DNA of 64,000 nt from Paranoxybacillus sp035645275. GTDB lineage: Bacteria; Bacillota; Bacilli; Bacillales; Anoxybacillaceae. Below the pieces are notes generated by a model. The model was given only the letters and a program-made list of their open reading frames with translations. It ran no database searches and was not told where the DNA came from. The DNA is taken from assembly GCA_035645275.1 (NCBI GenBank), contig DASQMX010000019.1, positions 105,294 through 169,293 of the forward strand, written 5' to 3'. Both the position numbers and the translations under genes were made by a program. Positions within the stretch are counted from its first letter, which is position 1. Each line of letters begins with the position of its first letter. Positions 1-8,678 of the stretch are shown here, one piece after another.

Positions 1-624
1 AAACGTGACATGCTGGAAATCGTCGAATCGATTTCCAATTTAGTCGATATTCATTACGTTCGCCAAAAAGAACCGCTTGGCCTTGGACATGCAGTTTTAT
101 GTGCGAAAAAATTTATTGGTAACGAACCGTTTGCGGTGCTTTTAGGAGATGACATTATTGACAGCGATGTTCCAGCATTGAAGCAAATGATGGAGCAATA
201 TAATGAAGTGCAATCAAGCATTCTTGGCGTGAACGAAGTACCGCGTTCGGAAGTAAATAAATACGGAATTGTCGACTATGCTGAACAAAATGGCGAGTTG
301 TTTACGGTAAAAGGATTAGTGGAAAAACCAGCGATTGAAAAAGCACCGTCCACGCAAGCGATTATTGGCCGATATATTTTAACTCCAGCGATTTTTGACA
401 TGTTAGAACAAATAGGACCAGATCAAAAAGGAGAAATCCAACTGACGGATGCGATTGACCGTTTATTATCAAAAGAACGGATTTATTCCTATGTCATTAA
501 AGGAAAACGTTATGATGTGGGAGACAAATTCGGGTTCCTAAAGGCTTCGATTGATTTTGCGTTAAAGCGCCCGGATTTAAAAGATAAGTTAGAACAATAT
601 TTAAAAGAGAAACTTCAAGGATGA
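1..624 (+). CDS. gtaB: UTP-glucose-1-phosphate uridylyltransferase, C-terminal part
   Basis: The reading frame is open from the first base, so the gene starts left of the window; about 207 C-terminal residues of a usual ~290-300 are present. The segment EPLGLGHAVL followed by AVLLGDDIID is the sugar-nucleotide binding region of the GalU/GtaB family, and VEKP and GRYILTP lie where the family has them. The enzyme makes UDP-glucose from UTP and glucose-1-phosphate for teichoic acid glucosylation, glycolipids and polysaccharide. A glycosyltransferase starts 13 bp downstream on the same strand, which suggests one transcript. Paralogues occur in Bacillaceae, so the symbol is a family-level call. 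Confidence 0.9.
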   Translation, partial: KRDMLEIVESISNLVDIHYVRQKEPLGLGHAVLCAKKFIGNEPFAVLLGDDIIDSDVPALKQMMEQYNEVQSSILGVNEVPRSEVNKYGIVDYAEQNGELFTVKGLVEKPAIEKAPSTQAIIGRYILTPAIFDMLEQIGPDQKGEIQLTDAIDRLLSKERIYSYVIKGKRYDVGDKFGFLKASIDFALKRPDLKDKLEQYLKEKLQG

Positions 625-637
625 TGGGGAGTAGGAC

Positions 638-1855
638 ATGAGAATCATTTATTTATGTCAGCACTTTCCGCCTGAAACGGGCGCGCCGCAAATTCGTGTA
701 TATGAAGTCAGCAAAGAATTGTTGAAGCGCGGTCATCAAATAGAAGTGTTAACAGCGTTCCCACATCATCCAAAAGGAGTTATTCCTGAAGAGTATCGAG
801 GTATGTTTTATATGTTTGAGGAATGGGACGGCATTCCGGTTCATCGCACATGGATTTATCCATCACCTAAAGGTAGTTTCTGGAAGCGTTTAGCTTCTTA
901 TTTTTCCTTTACGTTTAGCTCATTCTATTCCATTTTTAAAGCGAAGCCAACGGACGTGATTATTTGTAATTCGCCGCCTTTATTTTTAGGGATTACCGGA
1001 TACATTGGAGCGAAATTAAAGCGGGCGAAGTTTGTGTTTAACGTTGCCGATATTTGGCCGGAATCAGCGGTCGAGTTAGGCATTTTAAAAAATAAGCTGT
1101 TCATTAAAATGGCGACATGGCTTGAGCACTTTTTATATAGGAAGTCCTGGAAGATTGCAACGGCAACCGAAGGCATTAGAGATTACATGATTAAACACGG
1201 CAAACCGGCAAAAGATGTGTTTTTATTGCCGAATGGCGTTAATACTGACGTCTTTAAGCCATTGCCAAAGAATGAAGAGCTGATTAAAGAAATTGGTTTG
1301 GAAGGGAAAACCGTATTTACGTATGCCGGAACAATGGGGTATGCCCAAGGACTTGATTCCGTTTTGAAGGCGGCTGCTCTGTTAAAAGATGAATATCCGA
1401 ACGTTCATTTCTTATTTGTTGGCGACGGACAAGAAAGAGAAAAGCTAATCCAAATGAAAGAAGAGCTCCAGCTGGATAACGTAACGTTTTACGGTTCTGT
1501 ACCTGTGGCGAAAATGCCGGAAATTTTCTCGATTTCCGACTACAGTATTGTTTCTTTGCGCAACATTGATTTATTTAAGGGAGCGCGTCCATCGAAAATT
1601 TTCCCAGCGATTGCGACAGGAACGCCAGTACTTTACTGCGGCGATGGGGAGAGCGCCAACATTTTATTAACGCACAATTGCGGGCGAATCGCTCCACCGG
1701 AAAATCCAGAAGGAATCGCTGCAGAAATTCGCGAGCTTTTAAAGATTTCTCCTGAGGAGTATAAAACTATGTCGGAAAACGGACGGAAGCTTGCTGTTGA
1801 GGAATATTCATGGAGCCGGATCGTTGATGATTTATTGCAGCATCTTTCCGAATAA
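638..1855 (+). CDS. Family 4 glycosyltransferase (WbuB/WcaI-like)
   Basis: The 405-residue protein has the GT-B two-domain layout. The N-terminal domain opens with IIYLCQHFPPETGAPQIR, typical of the WbuB-type GT4 subgroup that uses nucleotide sugars for surface polysaccharide or lipid-linked glycan assembly. The C-terminal domain shows FTYAGTMGYAQGLD and the region DYSIVSLRNIDLFKGARPSK that precedes the family's donor-binding segment. No signal peptide is present, so it should act at the cytoplasmic face. It follows the UDP-glucose pyrophosphorylase gene by 13 bp, which suggests a shared role in envelope glycan synthesis. Donor and acceptor cannot be told from the sequence. Confidence 0.85.
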   Translation: MRIIYLCQHFPPETGAPQIRVYEVSKELLKRGHQIEVLTAFPHHPKGVIPEEYRGMFYMFEEWDGIPVHRTWIYPSPKGSFWKRLASYFSFTFSSFYSIFKAKPTDVIICNSPPLFLGITGYIGAKLKRAKFVFNVADIWPESAVELGILKNKLFIKMATWLEHFLYRKSWKIATATEGIRDYMIKHGKPAKDVFLLPNGVNTDVFKPLPKNEELIKEIGLEGKTVFTYAGTMGYAQGLDSVLKAAALLKDEYPNVHFLFVGDGQEREKLIQMKEELQLDNVTFYGSVPVAKMPEIFSISDYSIVSLRNIDLFKGARPSKIFPAIATGTPVLYCGDGESANILLTHNCGRIAPPENPEGIAAEIRELLKISPEEYKTMSENGRKLAVEEYSWSRIVDDLLQHLSE

Positions 1856-1860
1856 AAATA

Positions 1861-1915
1861 AAGTGCAACTTCATCAGTGGGGGGTTCTTCATCCCCACTG
1901 ATGTTAGTTGCACTT
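1861..1915. repeat. Long near-perfect intergenic hairpin A
   Basis: The arms AAGTGCAACT / AGTTGCACTT and, inside them, CATCAGTGGGG / CCCCACTGATG form a stem of about 21 bp around a short loop. There is no T-run directly after it, so it is not an ordinary terminator. It may be a mobile-element end or a REP-like palindrome. Confidence 0.6.
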
Positions 1916-1919
1916 ATCG

Positions 1920-1979
1920 GGTTCTTAGCGTCCGTTATCTCCCACCTGTAGAGGTAGGAGTCTTACGGACGCTAAGAAC
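1920..1979. repeat. Long intergenic hairpin B
   Basis: The arms GTTCTTAGCGTCCGT and ACGGACGCTAAGAAC are perfect complements, and an inner stem CCACCT/AGGTAGG adds to them. It lies 4 bp after hairpin A. A weak echo, CTTAGCGTTTGTTATGG, occurs at about 10563 behind degU. The pair looks like a relic of an IS200/IS605-type end or a dispersed palindromic repeat; this is inference. Confidence 0.5.
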
Positions 1980-1982
1980 GGG

Positions 1983-2016
1983 ATAAAATCCTGGATGATT
2001 CCATCCAGGATTTTAT
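1983..2016. terminator. Bidirectional intrinsic terminator
   Basis: A 15-bp perfect stem, ATAAAATCCTGGATG paired with CATCCAGGATTTTAT, closes a 4-nt loop. It sits between the convergent glycosyltransferase and lytB-like genes, with A/T-rich sequence on both sides, so it can serve both strands. Confidence 0.85.
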
Positions 2017-2037
2017 TTATACATGGAACAAGAGCAT

Positions 2038-3366
2038 TTATTTCGAAACGGTTGCCCCTTTAAAGTAGTGGCGTAAAATTTGTTCGGCTGTCCAGCCTCG
2101 TTCAGCTAATGCTTTAGCGCCGTATTGACTCATGCCGATGCGATGGCCCCAACCTTTTCCATTCACAACAATCGATGTCACAGCTCCGGAATTAGGGGAG
2201 AGCGGAACGACACCGGCTACGGTTTGGACTTTTATACTCACATCGCCTGTTATCGTTTGGCTGCCAACGCTTGTTTGGACACGTTGTCCATTCAATGTTG
2301 AAAGCGGGATTTTCCCTTTTGATGTTTGCACGGATAATGCGTCATCTTTATTGACCTTAATATCAAACCAGTTTGATGGTAATTTGTTATAGTAACGAGA
2401 ATCGTTGGTGCGGAATAGGTCGCGAATCTTACTTTCATTCCCGCTAATCGTTTTTTCCCCAGCGGAAGTGACGACTGTTACTGCTCCGACTTCACCATTC
2501 GCTCCGGTTTTCTTGATGGACACGTCATATAAAATCGTCGAAGAGTCCTTAAAGCCAAATGACTGTAAAATAGTACTTGGTGCAAAAGTAAAAGACCAAT
2601 TGCTGTGTGGAGATGATTCATAAGGGTCATTAACACTTGTAAGATAAGGGAACAAACTTTGATTCGAGTTCCACACATCTCCTACGTTCGCTGTTTTTCC
2701 ACCGCTGGTTGAGTGGAAAAATGCTTGAATGATTTGTCCGTTGTACTTTACGTATAGTCCTTCTGTTTCTTTAACCGCTTCATTCGTGCTTGCTTTTTCG
2801 CTGCTATACCCTTTATACACTTGACTGTTCGGATTAGTTGTTAGCGTACTTTTTGTCTTTGCTGCATAGCTTCTTGCCGCAATCGCCTGGGCTTTTAACG
2901 CTTCCTTTGGCCAAGAAGCAGGCATTTCATTTGGGACGACTCCTTTTAAATAGTCTTCCATATCGATAATATTGATGACTTGAAGATTATTGTTTTTAAT
3001 GATTAAATCAGCGCTGCCGCGATAAAGAGTATTGTTGATTTTTAATAAAGATAAAGGGGAGACTCCCTTTATTTCTTGAATCGTAAAGCCAAGAGTAGAA
3101 GAGTCTAACGTTTTTCCATCGGAAACGGTTATGCCCGTCGGTGTATATTGAACGGTTAATGTTGTATTGTTCGTTAACGGAGTGATCGTTCCTTTTTGTT
3201 TATTAAAGAGCTGATAGTTTCCGCTAATCAAAATCGAAACCGATTTGCCTTCATAAAGAAGGACGCTGACCGGGTTTGGGTATGTTACGATTTCCATTGC
3301 TTTAGATGAGATAGGTAAAAAGAAAAGAAAAGAAGAGATTAGAATGAGAGAAATGACTTTTTTCAT
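2038..3366 (-). CDS. lytB: SpoIID/LytB domain cell-wall protein
   Basis: The 442-residue protein begins with a signal peptide (MKKVISLILISSFLFFLP... ending near SSKA). The SpoIID/LytB core is visible as INIIDMEDYLKGVVPNEMP, then WPKEALKAQAIAARSYA, and near the end GWGHRIGMSQYGAKALAERG. In the family SpoIID is a lytic transglycosylase of the engulfment machinery and LytB enhances the LytC amidase. The gene lies 3 bp after an SH3b protein and near a large amidase, so a vegetative amidase-modifier role fits better than sporulation. The catalytic glutamate of SpoIID corresponds to the E in VPNEMP. A strong hairpin terminator follows the stop. Confidence 0.85.
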   Translation of the reverse strand: MKKVISLILISSFLFFLPISSKAMEIVTYPNPVSVLLYEGKSVSILISGNYQLFNKQKGTITPLTNNTTLTVQYTPTGITVSDGKTLDSSTLGFTIQEIKGVSPLSLLKINNTLYRGSADLIIKNNNLQVINIIDMEDYLKGVVPNEMPASWPKEALKAQAIAARSYAAKTKSTLTTNPNSQVYKGYSSEKASTNEAVKETEGLYVKYNGQIIQAFFHSTSGGKTANVGDVWNSNQSLFPYLTSVNDPYESSPHSNWSFTFAPSTILQSFGFKDSSTILYDVSIKKTGANGEVGAVTVVTSAGEKTISGNESKIRDLFRTNDSRYYNKLPSNWFDIKVNKDDALSVQTSKGKIPLSTLNGQRVQTSVGSQTITGDVSIKVQTVAGVVPLSPNSGAVTSIVVNGKGWGHRIGMSQYGAKALAERGWTAEQILRHYFKGATVSK

Positions 3367-3369
3367 CCG

Positions 3370-4044
3370 TTATTTCACCTCGCCTAAATAGGCAGCGAGC
3401 CAGCCACGCTTTCCACTATTAGTTTCCACGTTGTACCATATTTCTCCTCGACTATTGGTAAACTGCTGAATAAATAGGAGACTCACGCCACGTTCTACTG
3501 TTTCGACAATTGGATACGATGTGCTTGCTCCTTTTCGAATATTTGCTTTTGTTACAGTGACTACGGTTTTTTGATTGTTGCTTGCTGTATTTTTTGAAGT
3601 AGAAACGTCTCCGGAGTAAACCCATCCTTTTACTGTTGAGGAAAGTTGAACATTATACCATAATCCTTGTGATGATGTGAAAGAATTAATCACTTTTAAA
3701 GCGTCTCCAGCATTTTTATAGCTGATAATTTTGTAGTTTGTACTTGCTCCACTACGAATGGCTACTTTATTTTTCGTGACATACACCGTTGTCGACGATG
3801 AAGTAGATGGGGATTGGTTAGCTAATTGTTGCTTTAAACTATTAATTTCTTTTTGCTGTGCCTGAATTTGCGCTTCTAGTTTCGCAATTTGTGATTTCAT
3901 TGGATTTAATTGCGCTGTTACCCAATCAACACTAGCGAGAATCACTTCCTCAGATGCTTTCATGATACTAGGAGTAAAAAAAATAGAACCTACTGTCATT
4001 CCAACTGTTAATCCGCCAATGATGGCCCATTTTTTCGCTTTCAT
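3370..4044 (-). CDS. Secreted/anchored protein with two SH3b domains
   Basis: The product is 224 residues from the second Met of the MM pair. The ribosome site AGGAGGT-like complement lies at 4051-4056, which gives 6 nt to the ATG at 4044 but only 3 nt to the ATG at 4047. An N-terminal hydrophobic helix (IIGGLTVGMTVGSIFF) is followed by a coiled-coil stretch (KSQIAKLEAQIQAQQKEI) and two bacterial SH3 repeats, each with the KVAIRSGASTNYK-type RT loop and a WYNV...GW signature. SH3b domains bind peptidoglycan stem peptides. It sits 3 bp before the lytB-like gene, so the two are likely cotranscribed. It has no catalytic domain and may target or scaffold the neighbouring amidase. Confidence 0.8.
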   Translation of the reverse strand: MKAKKWAIIGGLTVGMTVGSIFFTPSIMKASEEVILASVDWVTAQLNPMKSQIAKLEAQIQAQQKEINSLKQQLANQSPSTSSSTTVYVTKNKVAIRSGASTNYKIISYKNAGDALKVINSFTSSQGLWYNVQLSSTVKGWVYSGDVSTSKNTASNNQKTVVTVTKANIRKGASTSYPIVETVERGVSLLFIQQFTNSRGEIWYNVETNSGKRGWLAAYLGEVK

Positions 4045-4071
4045 CATATAACCTCCCACATTTTTAGTAGA

Positions 4072-4116
4072 AAAGTGAATAGCTGCTTCCTATCTTAAAA
4101 AGCAACTATTCACTTT
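4072..4116 (-). terminator. Hairpin between amidase and SH3b gene
   Basis: The arms AAAGTGAATAGCTGCTT and AAGCAACTATTCACTTT form a long stem with one bulge. It lies just past the amidase stop on the minus strand and is followed by a short T-rich run (acttttct), so it probably attenuates transcription between the two genes. Confidence 0.65.
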
Positions 4117-4124
4117 GAGAATTA

Positions 4125-6386
4125 TTAGAAGTTGTTAAAGTACTCTTCTAATCCTTTACGAATGCCAACCGCTGCTTTTTGTCGGAATGCTTTTGTTTTC
4201 AGTAACCCTTCTTCCTTCGGATTAGAAACGAATGCGAGCTCTACAAGAATACTAGGTAATTCGTTTTTGCGATTGACATAAAACTCTTGTTCTCTATAGC
4301 CGCGATTGTAAGTGCCAAGTTGTGCGACAAGATGTTTTTGCACATATTGTGCCATTTGTTTACTTTTCGGTCCGTTAAAGTTAACGGATGTATTAAAATA
4401 GGTCGTCGAACCTTTGGAAGTACTTGAATATGAATCCGCATGAATGCTGACAAATGCGTCAAAATCCGAGCCGTTTGAAATCATTGTGCGTTCAGCGAGC
4501 TCTAAAAACACGTCTGTGCTGCGGGTTAGTTTTACAATCGCGCCGGCTTTCTCTAATTCAGCTTTTAAAAGTAAAGCGGTATCTAAAGTAACATCTTTTT
4601 CTCTTAAGCCTGTTGGACCAATCGCTCCGGTATCATGTCCGCCGTGTCCGGCATCAACAATAATCTTTTTCCCTTTTAAACCTCTTTGTACAATTTTAAT
4701 AGAGATTTCATCGCTGTAATTGCGAATCGTAAATGTGTAGCCAGGTGAAAACGTTACGATTACGGAAGAGCCGAAGGATTCAATCGATTGAATGCCTTTA
4801 ATCGTAAATTTCGGTACTTCTGCATAAGAAAACGATCCTGATAGTTTTAAGCGATTTCCCGATAAGATTGTATAAGAAACTTTGAAATTGCTCGTTTTTT
4901 GCCATGTAAAATAGATGTCGCTTCCATTTTTCTTGATCGTTGGCGTAACAAGGCTGTTTGTTGCAATCGTCGAAGTTTCTTTCTCTAGCACCCATCCGCG
5001 CACGCCTGAGGCTGTTTCAACATTTAACCAATCTCCGTAACGGTACAAGTAAATCAGGCGTTCATTTGCACTTAATGTCTTCACAATTCGATAGGCTTCA
5101 GATGCTCCACGGCGAAGCGAAGCTTTTCCTTTCGCATATACATATTTTACTTGAGTCGTTGAACTGCCTAATTCAAACTCCGGAACCCAACCCGTTTTGC
5201 CGGAAGAGGAAGTCACTTTAATCCAGTTGAAATGAGAAGCGGTCATTTTCTGAATGACAGTGACTTTTCTAGCTTTTGGCATCCGCTCAACAATAGATGC
5301 CGAAAAAGAAGGATTTTCATATAAAACAGCGTTATTTGTTACAACTACTTTTGTTGTTTCTGTTGCTGAGTTTGTTGGATTTGATGTTGTTGATGGACTT
5401 TTTTCTTTAACAACCGTTTCGTGAACCCAAGCTGTTTGATTATTTGAAAGTAAAACCTTATACCATTTAGCACCTTTTTCATCGGTAGTAACAGCGATTC
5501 CTTTCAACGAAGTCCCTTGTTTAAGCTGAGTGACCACTTTTGCTTGAGTCGTAGGTTTCTCGCGTACGTTCGCGAGTGAAACACTTATGTATAAAGACTT
5601 TGTAACAGCTTGTTCTTTTGATGCCGATGGACTAGTTAGTTTGTTTGGCGCGGAAATGTTTACCGCATTTTTCAAAACCGATTCCGGAACCCAACCTTTT
5701 ACTTTACCTAAATCGACGCGATACCATACCTTTTTGTCTTTCGTTACGAATATATCGATGACTGTAACGATCTCTCCTTTTTTTATTGAAGCGACGCTCT
5801 CATAAGCGGTGCTCGCTCCCCGTCTTACAGAAGAAGTTTGAACGACGGAAAAGTTTGCAGGCAATTTTGCTGGAACGTGATCAATAATATGAAGCTTCCC
5901 AGAAAGCACCCAGCCTTTTTTTCCTGAAACATCAATACGAAAATATTTTTCATTAAGGGAGTTTGTAAATTCATCGATAATTTTTACGATTTCTCCGTTT
6001 CTTAATGTTTTAATAGATTCATAGAGTTGTGAAGCTCCTTTACGCATAACGACATTATTTTCTGCTACAATAGCATTTTTACCGATGAAGTTTTCTTTTT
6101 TGACTGTAAAATTGTCTGCTAAAGACCAACCTGTTAGATTGTTTAATTGAACACGGTACCAGAGCTCTCCCGAAGCATTTTTAAACTCATCAATGACCGT
6201 TACTTCTTTTCCGGATGGAATCGAAGCGACTACCGCATACGAATCTGTAGCTCCTCTTCTTAACTGCGTGTTTTCCTCTGCTACCATTTGTAAAGGATAT
6301 TTAGTGGCTGGAGCTTCTTCGGCAGAAGTCAACGTTGGCCATAGCGAACAAATGGCGAGAGCAGTAGAAGCTATAATTTTTTTCAC
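4125..6386 (-). CDS. N-acetylmuramoyl-L-alanine amidase with multiple SH3b domains
   Basis: The 753-residue protein has a signal peptide (MKKIIASTALAICSLWPTLTSA) and about six SH3b repeats, recognisable by LRRGATDSY, MRKGASQLY, VRRGASTAY, VREKPTTQA and LRRGASEAY motifs and GW repeats. A short beta-rich AMIN-like region follows, then a C-terminal Amidase_3 domain from about residue 573. Zinc and catalytic residues appear as IIVDAGHGGHDTG, SIHADSY and ILVELAFVSNPKEE. It cleaves the bond between MurNAc and L-alanine and is exported to the wall. The multiple SH3b copies replace the CWB2 repeats of B. subtilis LytC, yet gene context (LytB-like and LCP neighbours) matches the lytABC-lytR neighbourhood. 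Confidence 0.9.
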   Translation of the reverse strand: MKKIIASTALAICSLWPTLTSAEEAPATKYPLQMVAEENTQLRRGATDSYAVVASIPSGKEVTVIDEFKNASGELWYRVQLNNLTGWSLADNFTVKKENFIGKNAIVAENNVVMRKGASQLYESIKTLRNGEIVKIIDEFTNSLNEKYFRIDVSGKKGWVLSGKLHIIDHVPAKLPANFSVVQTSSVRRGASTAYESVASIKKGEIVTVIDIFVTKDKKVWYRVDLGKVKGWVPESVLKNAVNISAPNKLTSPSASKEQAVTKSLYISVSLANVREKPTTQAKVVTQLKQGTSLKGIAVTTDEKGAKWYKVLLSNNQTAWVHETVVKEKSPSTTSNPTNSATETTKVVVTNNAVLYENPSFSASIVERMPKARKVTVIQKMTASHFNWIKVTSSSGKTGWVPEFELGSSTTQVKYVYAKGKASLRRGASEAYRIVKTLSANERLIYLYRYGDWLNVETASGVRGWVLEKETSTIATNSLVTPTIKKNGSDIYFTWQKTSNFKVSYTILSGNRLKLSGSFSYAEVPKFTIKGIQSIESFGSSVIVTFSPGYTFTIRNYSDEISIKIVQRGLKGKKIIVDAGHGGHDTGAIGPTGLREKDVTLDTALLLKAELEKAGAIVKLTRSTDVFLELAERTMISNGSDFDAFVSIHADSYSSTSKGSTTYFNTSVNFNGPKSKQMAQYVQKHLVAQLGTYNRGYREQEFYVNRKNELPSILVELAFVSNPKEEGLLKTKAFRQKAAVGIRKGLEEYFNNF

Positions 6387-6470
6387 GTTATCCCTCCGTA
6401 CTCTATTATATTTCCTTTTTTATAGTAACCAATTATCGTCATAATTTCCAATCGGAATAAAGTGCTAAAA

Positions 6471-6500
6471 AAGGGTCCGTCGAAGTGGGACCCTTATGAA
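6471..6500 (-). terminator. Intrinsic terminator of the LCP gene
   Basis: The arms AAGGGTCC and GGGACCCTT form a GC-rich stem with an A-run at 6466-6472 that becomes a T-run on the minus strand, just after the stop of the LCP gene. Confidence 0.85.
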
Positions 6501-6512
6501 AAAAGGACCTAT

Positions 6513-7541
6513 TTAATTAGAAGACTCAGAATCTATTTCAGGATAATTTTGCGTATAAGAAGTGTTAGTCGTTTTTTCTAAAGCTTGCTCTAATGTTTCA
6601 TTAATTTCCGCTACAGACTCCTCATCTGGAATATAGTAGTATACGCCATTGATTGTATCGTCATATCCTTTTAAATGAAGGTTTTCGATGTCGGCGTCTT
6701 TCATTTTGCTGTAAAGATGTATAAACGCGAACAAGTCAGAAGGAGGAATGTTTGTTCTTACGTTGTCTCCTAAATCTTCAATAACATCGTCCAGTTTTGG
6801 CAGTGAAGAAATGGATGTGCTTTTGTCGATGATAGCTTTAATGACTTGTTGTTGTCGTTCATTTCTTCCTAAATCTCCTTTAGGATCAGATTTCCTCATT
6901 CTTACATAAGCGAGAGCTTGATTGCCGTTTAGCTTCATTTTTCCTTTATGGAATGTGTAATATTTCAATGAACCTGTCAGCTGTGCTTTAAAGGTAAATG
7001 GCACGTCTACGGTGATTCCTCCAAGCGAATCAACAATATCTTCAAAACCTTCAAAATTTGTCGTAATATAGTAGTCGATTGGAACGTCAATGAGTTCGTT
7101 CACCGCACCGATTGTAGACTCAATACCACCGTAGCTATATGAATGAGTAATTTTATCTCTACGTCCTGCTTCTGGGATATAAACACGTGTATCGCGTGGA
7201 ATGCTCAATACATATACTTTTTCTGTTACAGGATTTACTGTTAACAACATAATAACGTCAGAACGACCAATGTCATGGTATTGATCTTCTATGCCAACCA
7301 GTAAAATCGTCATTGGATCTTTTTTAATTTCAATTTCCTCTTCACGGTATGATTTTATTTTTGACAGGTCTAACGCCTCGTATATTTTTCCAGTTGCTTT
7401 TTTTGTTTCAGAATATATATTGTAAGCAAAAATGCTTCCGGCCCCAATTAGTAAGAAAAGCAAAGTAAACAATATCCTAAATTTTTTCTTTTTCTTCTTC
7501 TTTTTTTTCAGGGATTTTCGTTTTGTTCTTGTATCGACCAT
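6513..7541 (-). CDS. LytR-CpsA-Psr (LCP) family wall-polymer ligase
   Basis: The 342-residue protein has a very basic cytoplasmic tail with nine consecutive lysines, one membrane helix (ILFTLLFLLIGAGSIFA) and an extracellular LCP domain. Key LCP motifs are visible: ILLVGIEDQ, RSDVIMLLTVNP, LSIPRDTRVYIP, and LAYVRMRKSDPKGDLGRNERQQQ. The arginines and aspartates in these motifs bind the polyprenyl pyrophosphate head group. LCP enzymes (TagTUV) attach teichoic acids or other glycopolymers to peptidoglycan. The amidase and LytB-like genes lie just downstream, as in the lytR-lytABC region of B. subtilis. Which TagTUV member it equals is not decided by sequence alone. Confidence 0.9.
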   Translation of the reverse strand: MVDTRTKRKSLKKKKKKKKKFRILFTLLFLLIGAGSIFAYNIYSETKKATGKIYEALDLSKIKSYREEEIEIKKDPMTILLVGIEDQYHDIGRSDVIMLLTVNPVTEKVYVLSIPRDTRVYIPEAGRRDKITHSYSYGGIESTIGAVNELIDVPIDYYITTNFEGFEDIVDSLGGITVDVPFTFKAQLTGSLKYYTFHKGKMKLNGNQALAYVRMRKSDPKGDLGRNERQQQVIKAIIDKSTSISSLPKLDDVIEDLGDNVRTNIPPSDLFAFIHLYSKMKDADIENLHLKGYDDTINGVYYYIPDEESVAEINETLEQALEKTTNTSYTQNYPEIDSESSN

Positions 7542-7631
7542 AGAAACCCTCTTTTCAAATTCATATTTATCATCATACCATTTTACAGAAAAAGGGGACT
7601 AGAGGTAAATAACAAATTTTTTCGTTTTTTG

Positions 7632-8270
7632 CTAAATTTCTACTTCTTTCTCCAAGTATGTCGTAATTCCTTCAAAAATATAGGCTTTTCCGTTGGTTAG
7701 TTCTGTCATCCATTCCAAAAATGCTTGTTTTTGTCCTTCTTCAACAAAAACTTCTATTTCGACGTTTTCAAGGTAATGGATATCTTTAATTTCATATATC
7801 GATGAACGTAACTCATTTTCCACTTTCCCAAGCCATGTGTAATCAATTTTTGTATGCATTACTCGCATTAAGCGGCGTTCAACAATGCCTGCCGCTTTTA
7901 ATCCTTCTGAGACGGATTTGCTGTAAGCACGCACGAGCCCGCCAGCACCAAGCTTAATTCCGCCGAAATAACGGGTAACGACAACGACCGTGTCTTTTAA
8001 GCCTTTCTTTTTTAGGACTTCGAGCATCGGCACGCCTGCTGTACCGCTCGGTTCACCATCATCGTTCGCTTTTTGAATTTGGTCGTGTTCACCGATTAAA
8101 TAAGCGGAACAATTGTGTGTAGCGTCCCAGTGCTTCTTTTTAATTTCTTGAATAAACTGGACAGCTTCTTCCTCTGTGGTTGCTCGTTGTACATAGCAGA
8201 TAAATCGTGATTTTTCGATTACAATTTCGTTTTCTCCATAACCTTTAACTGTATAATATTTTTCCAACAA
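7632..8270 (-). CDS. yvyE: YvyE/YigZ (IMPACT) family protein
   Basis: The 212-residue protein shows the UPF0029 signature: SRFICYVQRA, HWDATHNCSAYLIG, NDDGEPSGTAGVPML and TRYFGGIKLGAGGLVRAYS, followed by the DUF1949 C-terminal domain. Full length and intact. The family is related to IMPACT, a regulator of the eIF2 kinase GCN2, but its bacterial role is not settled. It is divergent from degS, exactly as yvyE is in B. subtilis, which supports orthology. Confidence 0.9.
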   Translation of the reverse strand: MLEKYYTVKGYGENEIVIEKSRFICYVQRATTEEEAVQFIQEIKKKHWDATHNCSAYLIGEHDQIQKANDDGEPSGTAGVPMLEVLKKKGLKDTVVVVTRYFGGIKLGAGGLVRAYSKSVSEGLKAAGIVERRLMRVMHTKIDYTWLGKVENELRSSIYEIKDIHYLENVEIEVFVEEGQKQAFLEWMTELTNGKAYIFEGITTYLEKEVEI

Positions 8271-8391
8271 AGCGAATACACCTCGTTATTATTACTTAAC
8301 ATGGATTGTGACAAAATGAGGAGAGAAGCACTTTTGCAACATAGTTGTTACGAAATTATTACTTTTCAGTAATAAAAACGTGTTATAATAA

Positions 8392-8417
8392 GTTTGTACT
8401 ATAGGTTTGTGCTATAG
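8392..8417. repeat. Tandem 13-bp repeat in the degS upstream region
   Basis: Two adjacent copies read GTTTGTACTATAG and GTTTGTGCTATAG, differing at one base. They lie just after a TATAAT-like -10 (near 8383) in the 408-bp region between yvyE and degS. The rest of that region holds no gene I can support; it is AT-rich promoter or leader sequence. Confidence 0.5.
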
Positions 8418-8678
8418 TTTGTTAAATTTTTGCGGACATAATTGCTTTTTCTATTATAAATCGACATTTTTCTTCCTTCAAATAAAAATTTTTCGTTTAA
8501 AAGAGGGGAATTTAGAAGAATAAATGTCTGAAAAATTCGCCTGCTTGTACTATTGGTCATTTTTTGTAAAGTGATCAATAGTCTAATTTTTAAAACAATT
8601 TTTCTCATGAACTTACCAAACTCCACTATCATGTATAATAATGTAAAAAATGTTATTTGTATCGAGGCGAGGGTAAAG

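Noticed and set aside
7480..7520. Lysine run in the LCP protein as a slippage switch
   Set aside because: The codons are mixed at the DNA level (TTT and TTC on the plus strand), so there is no long homopolymer; a basic tail is usual for LCP proteins.
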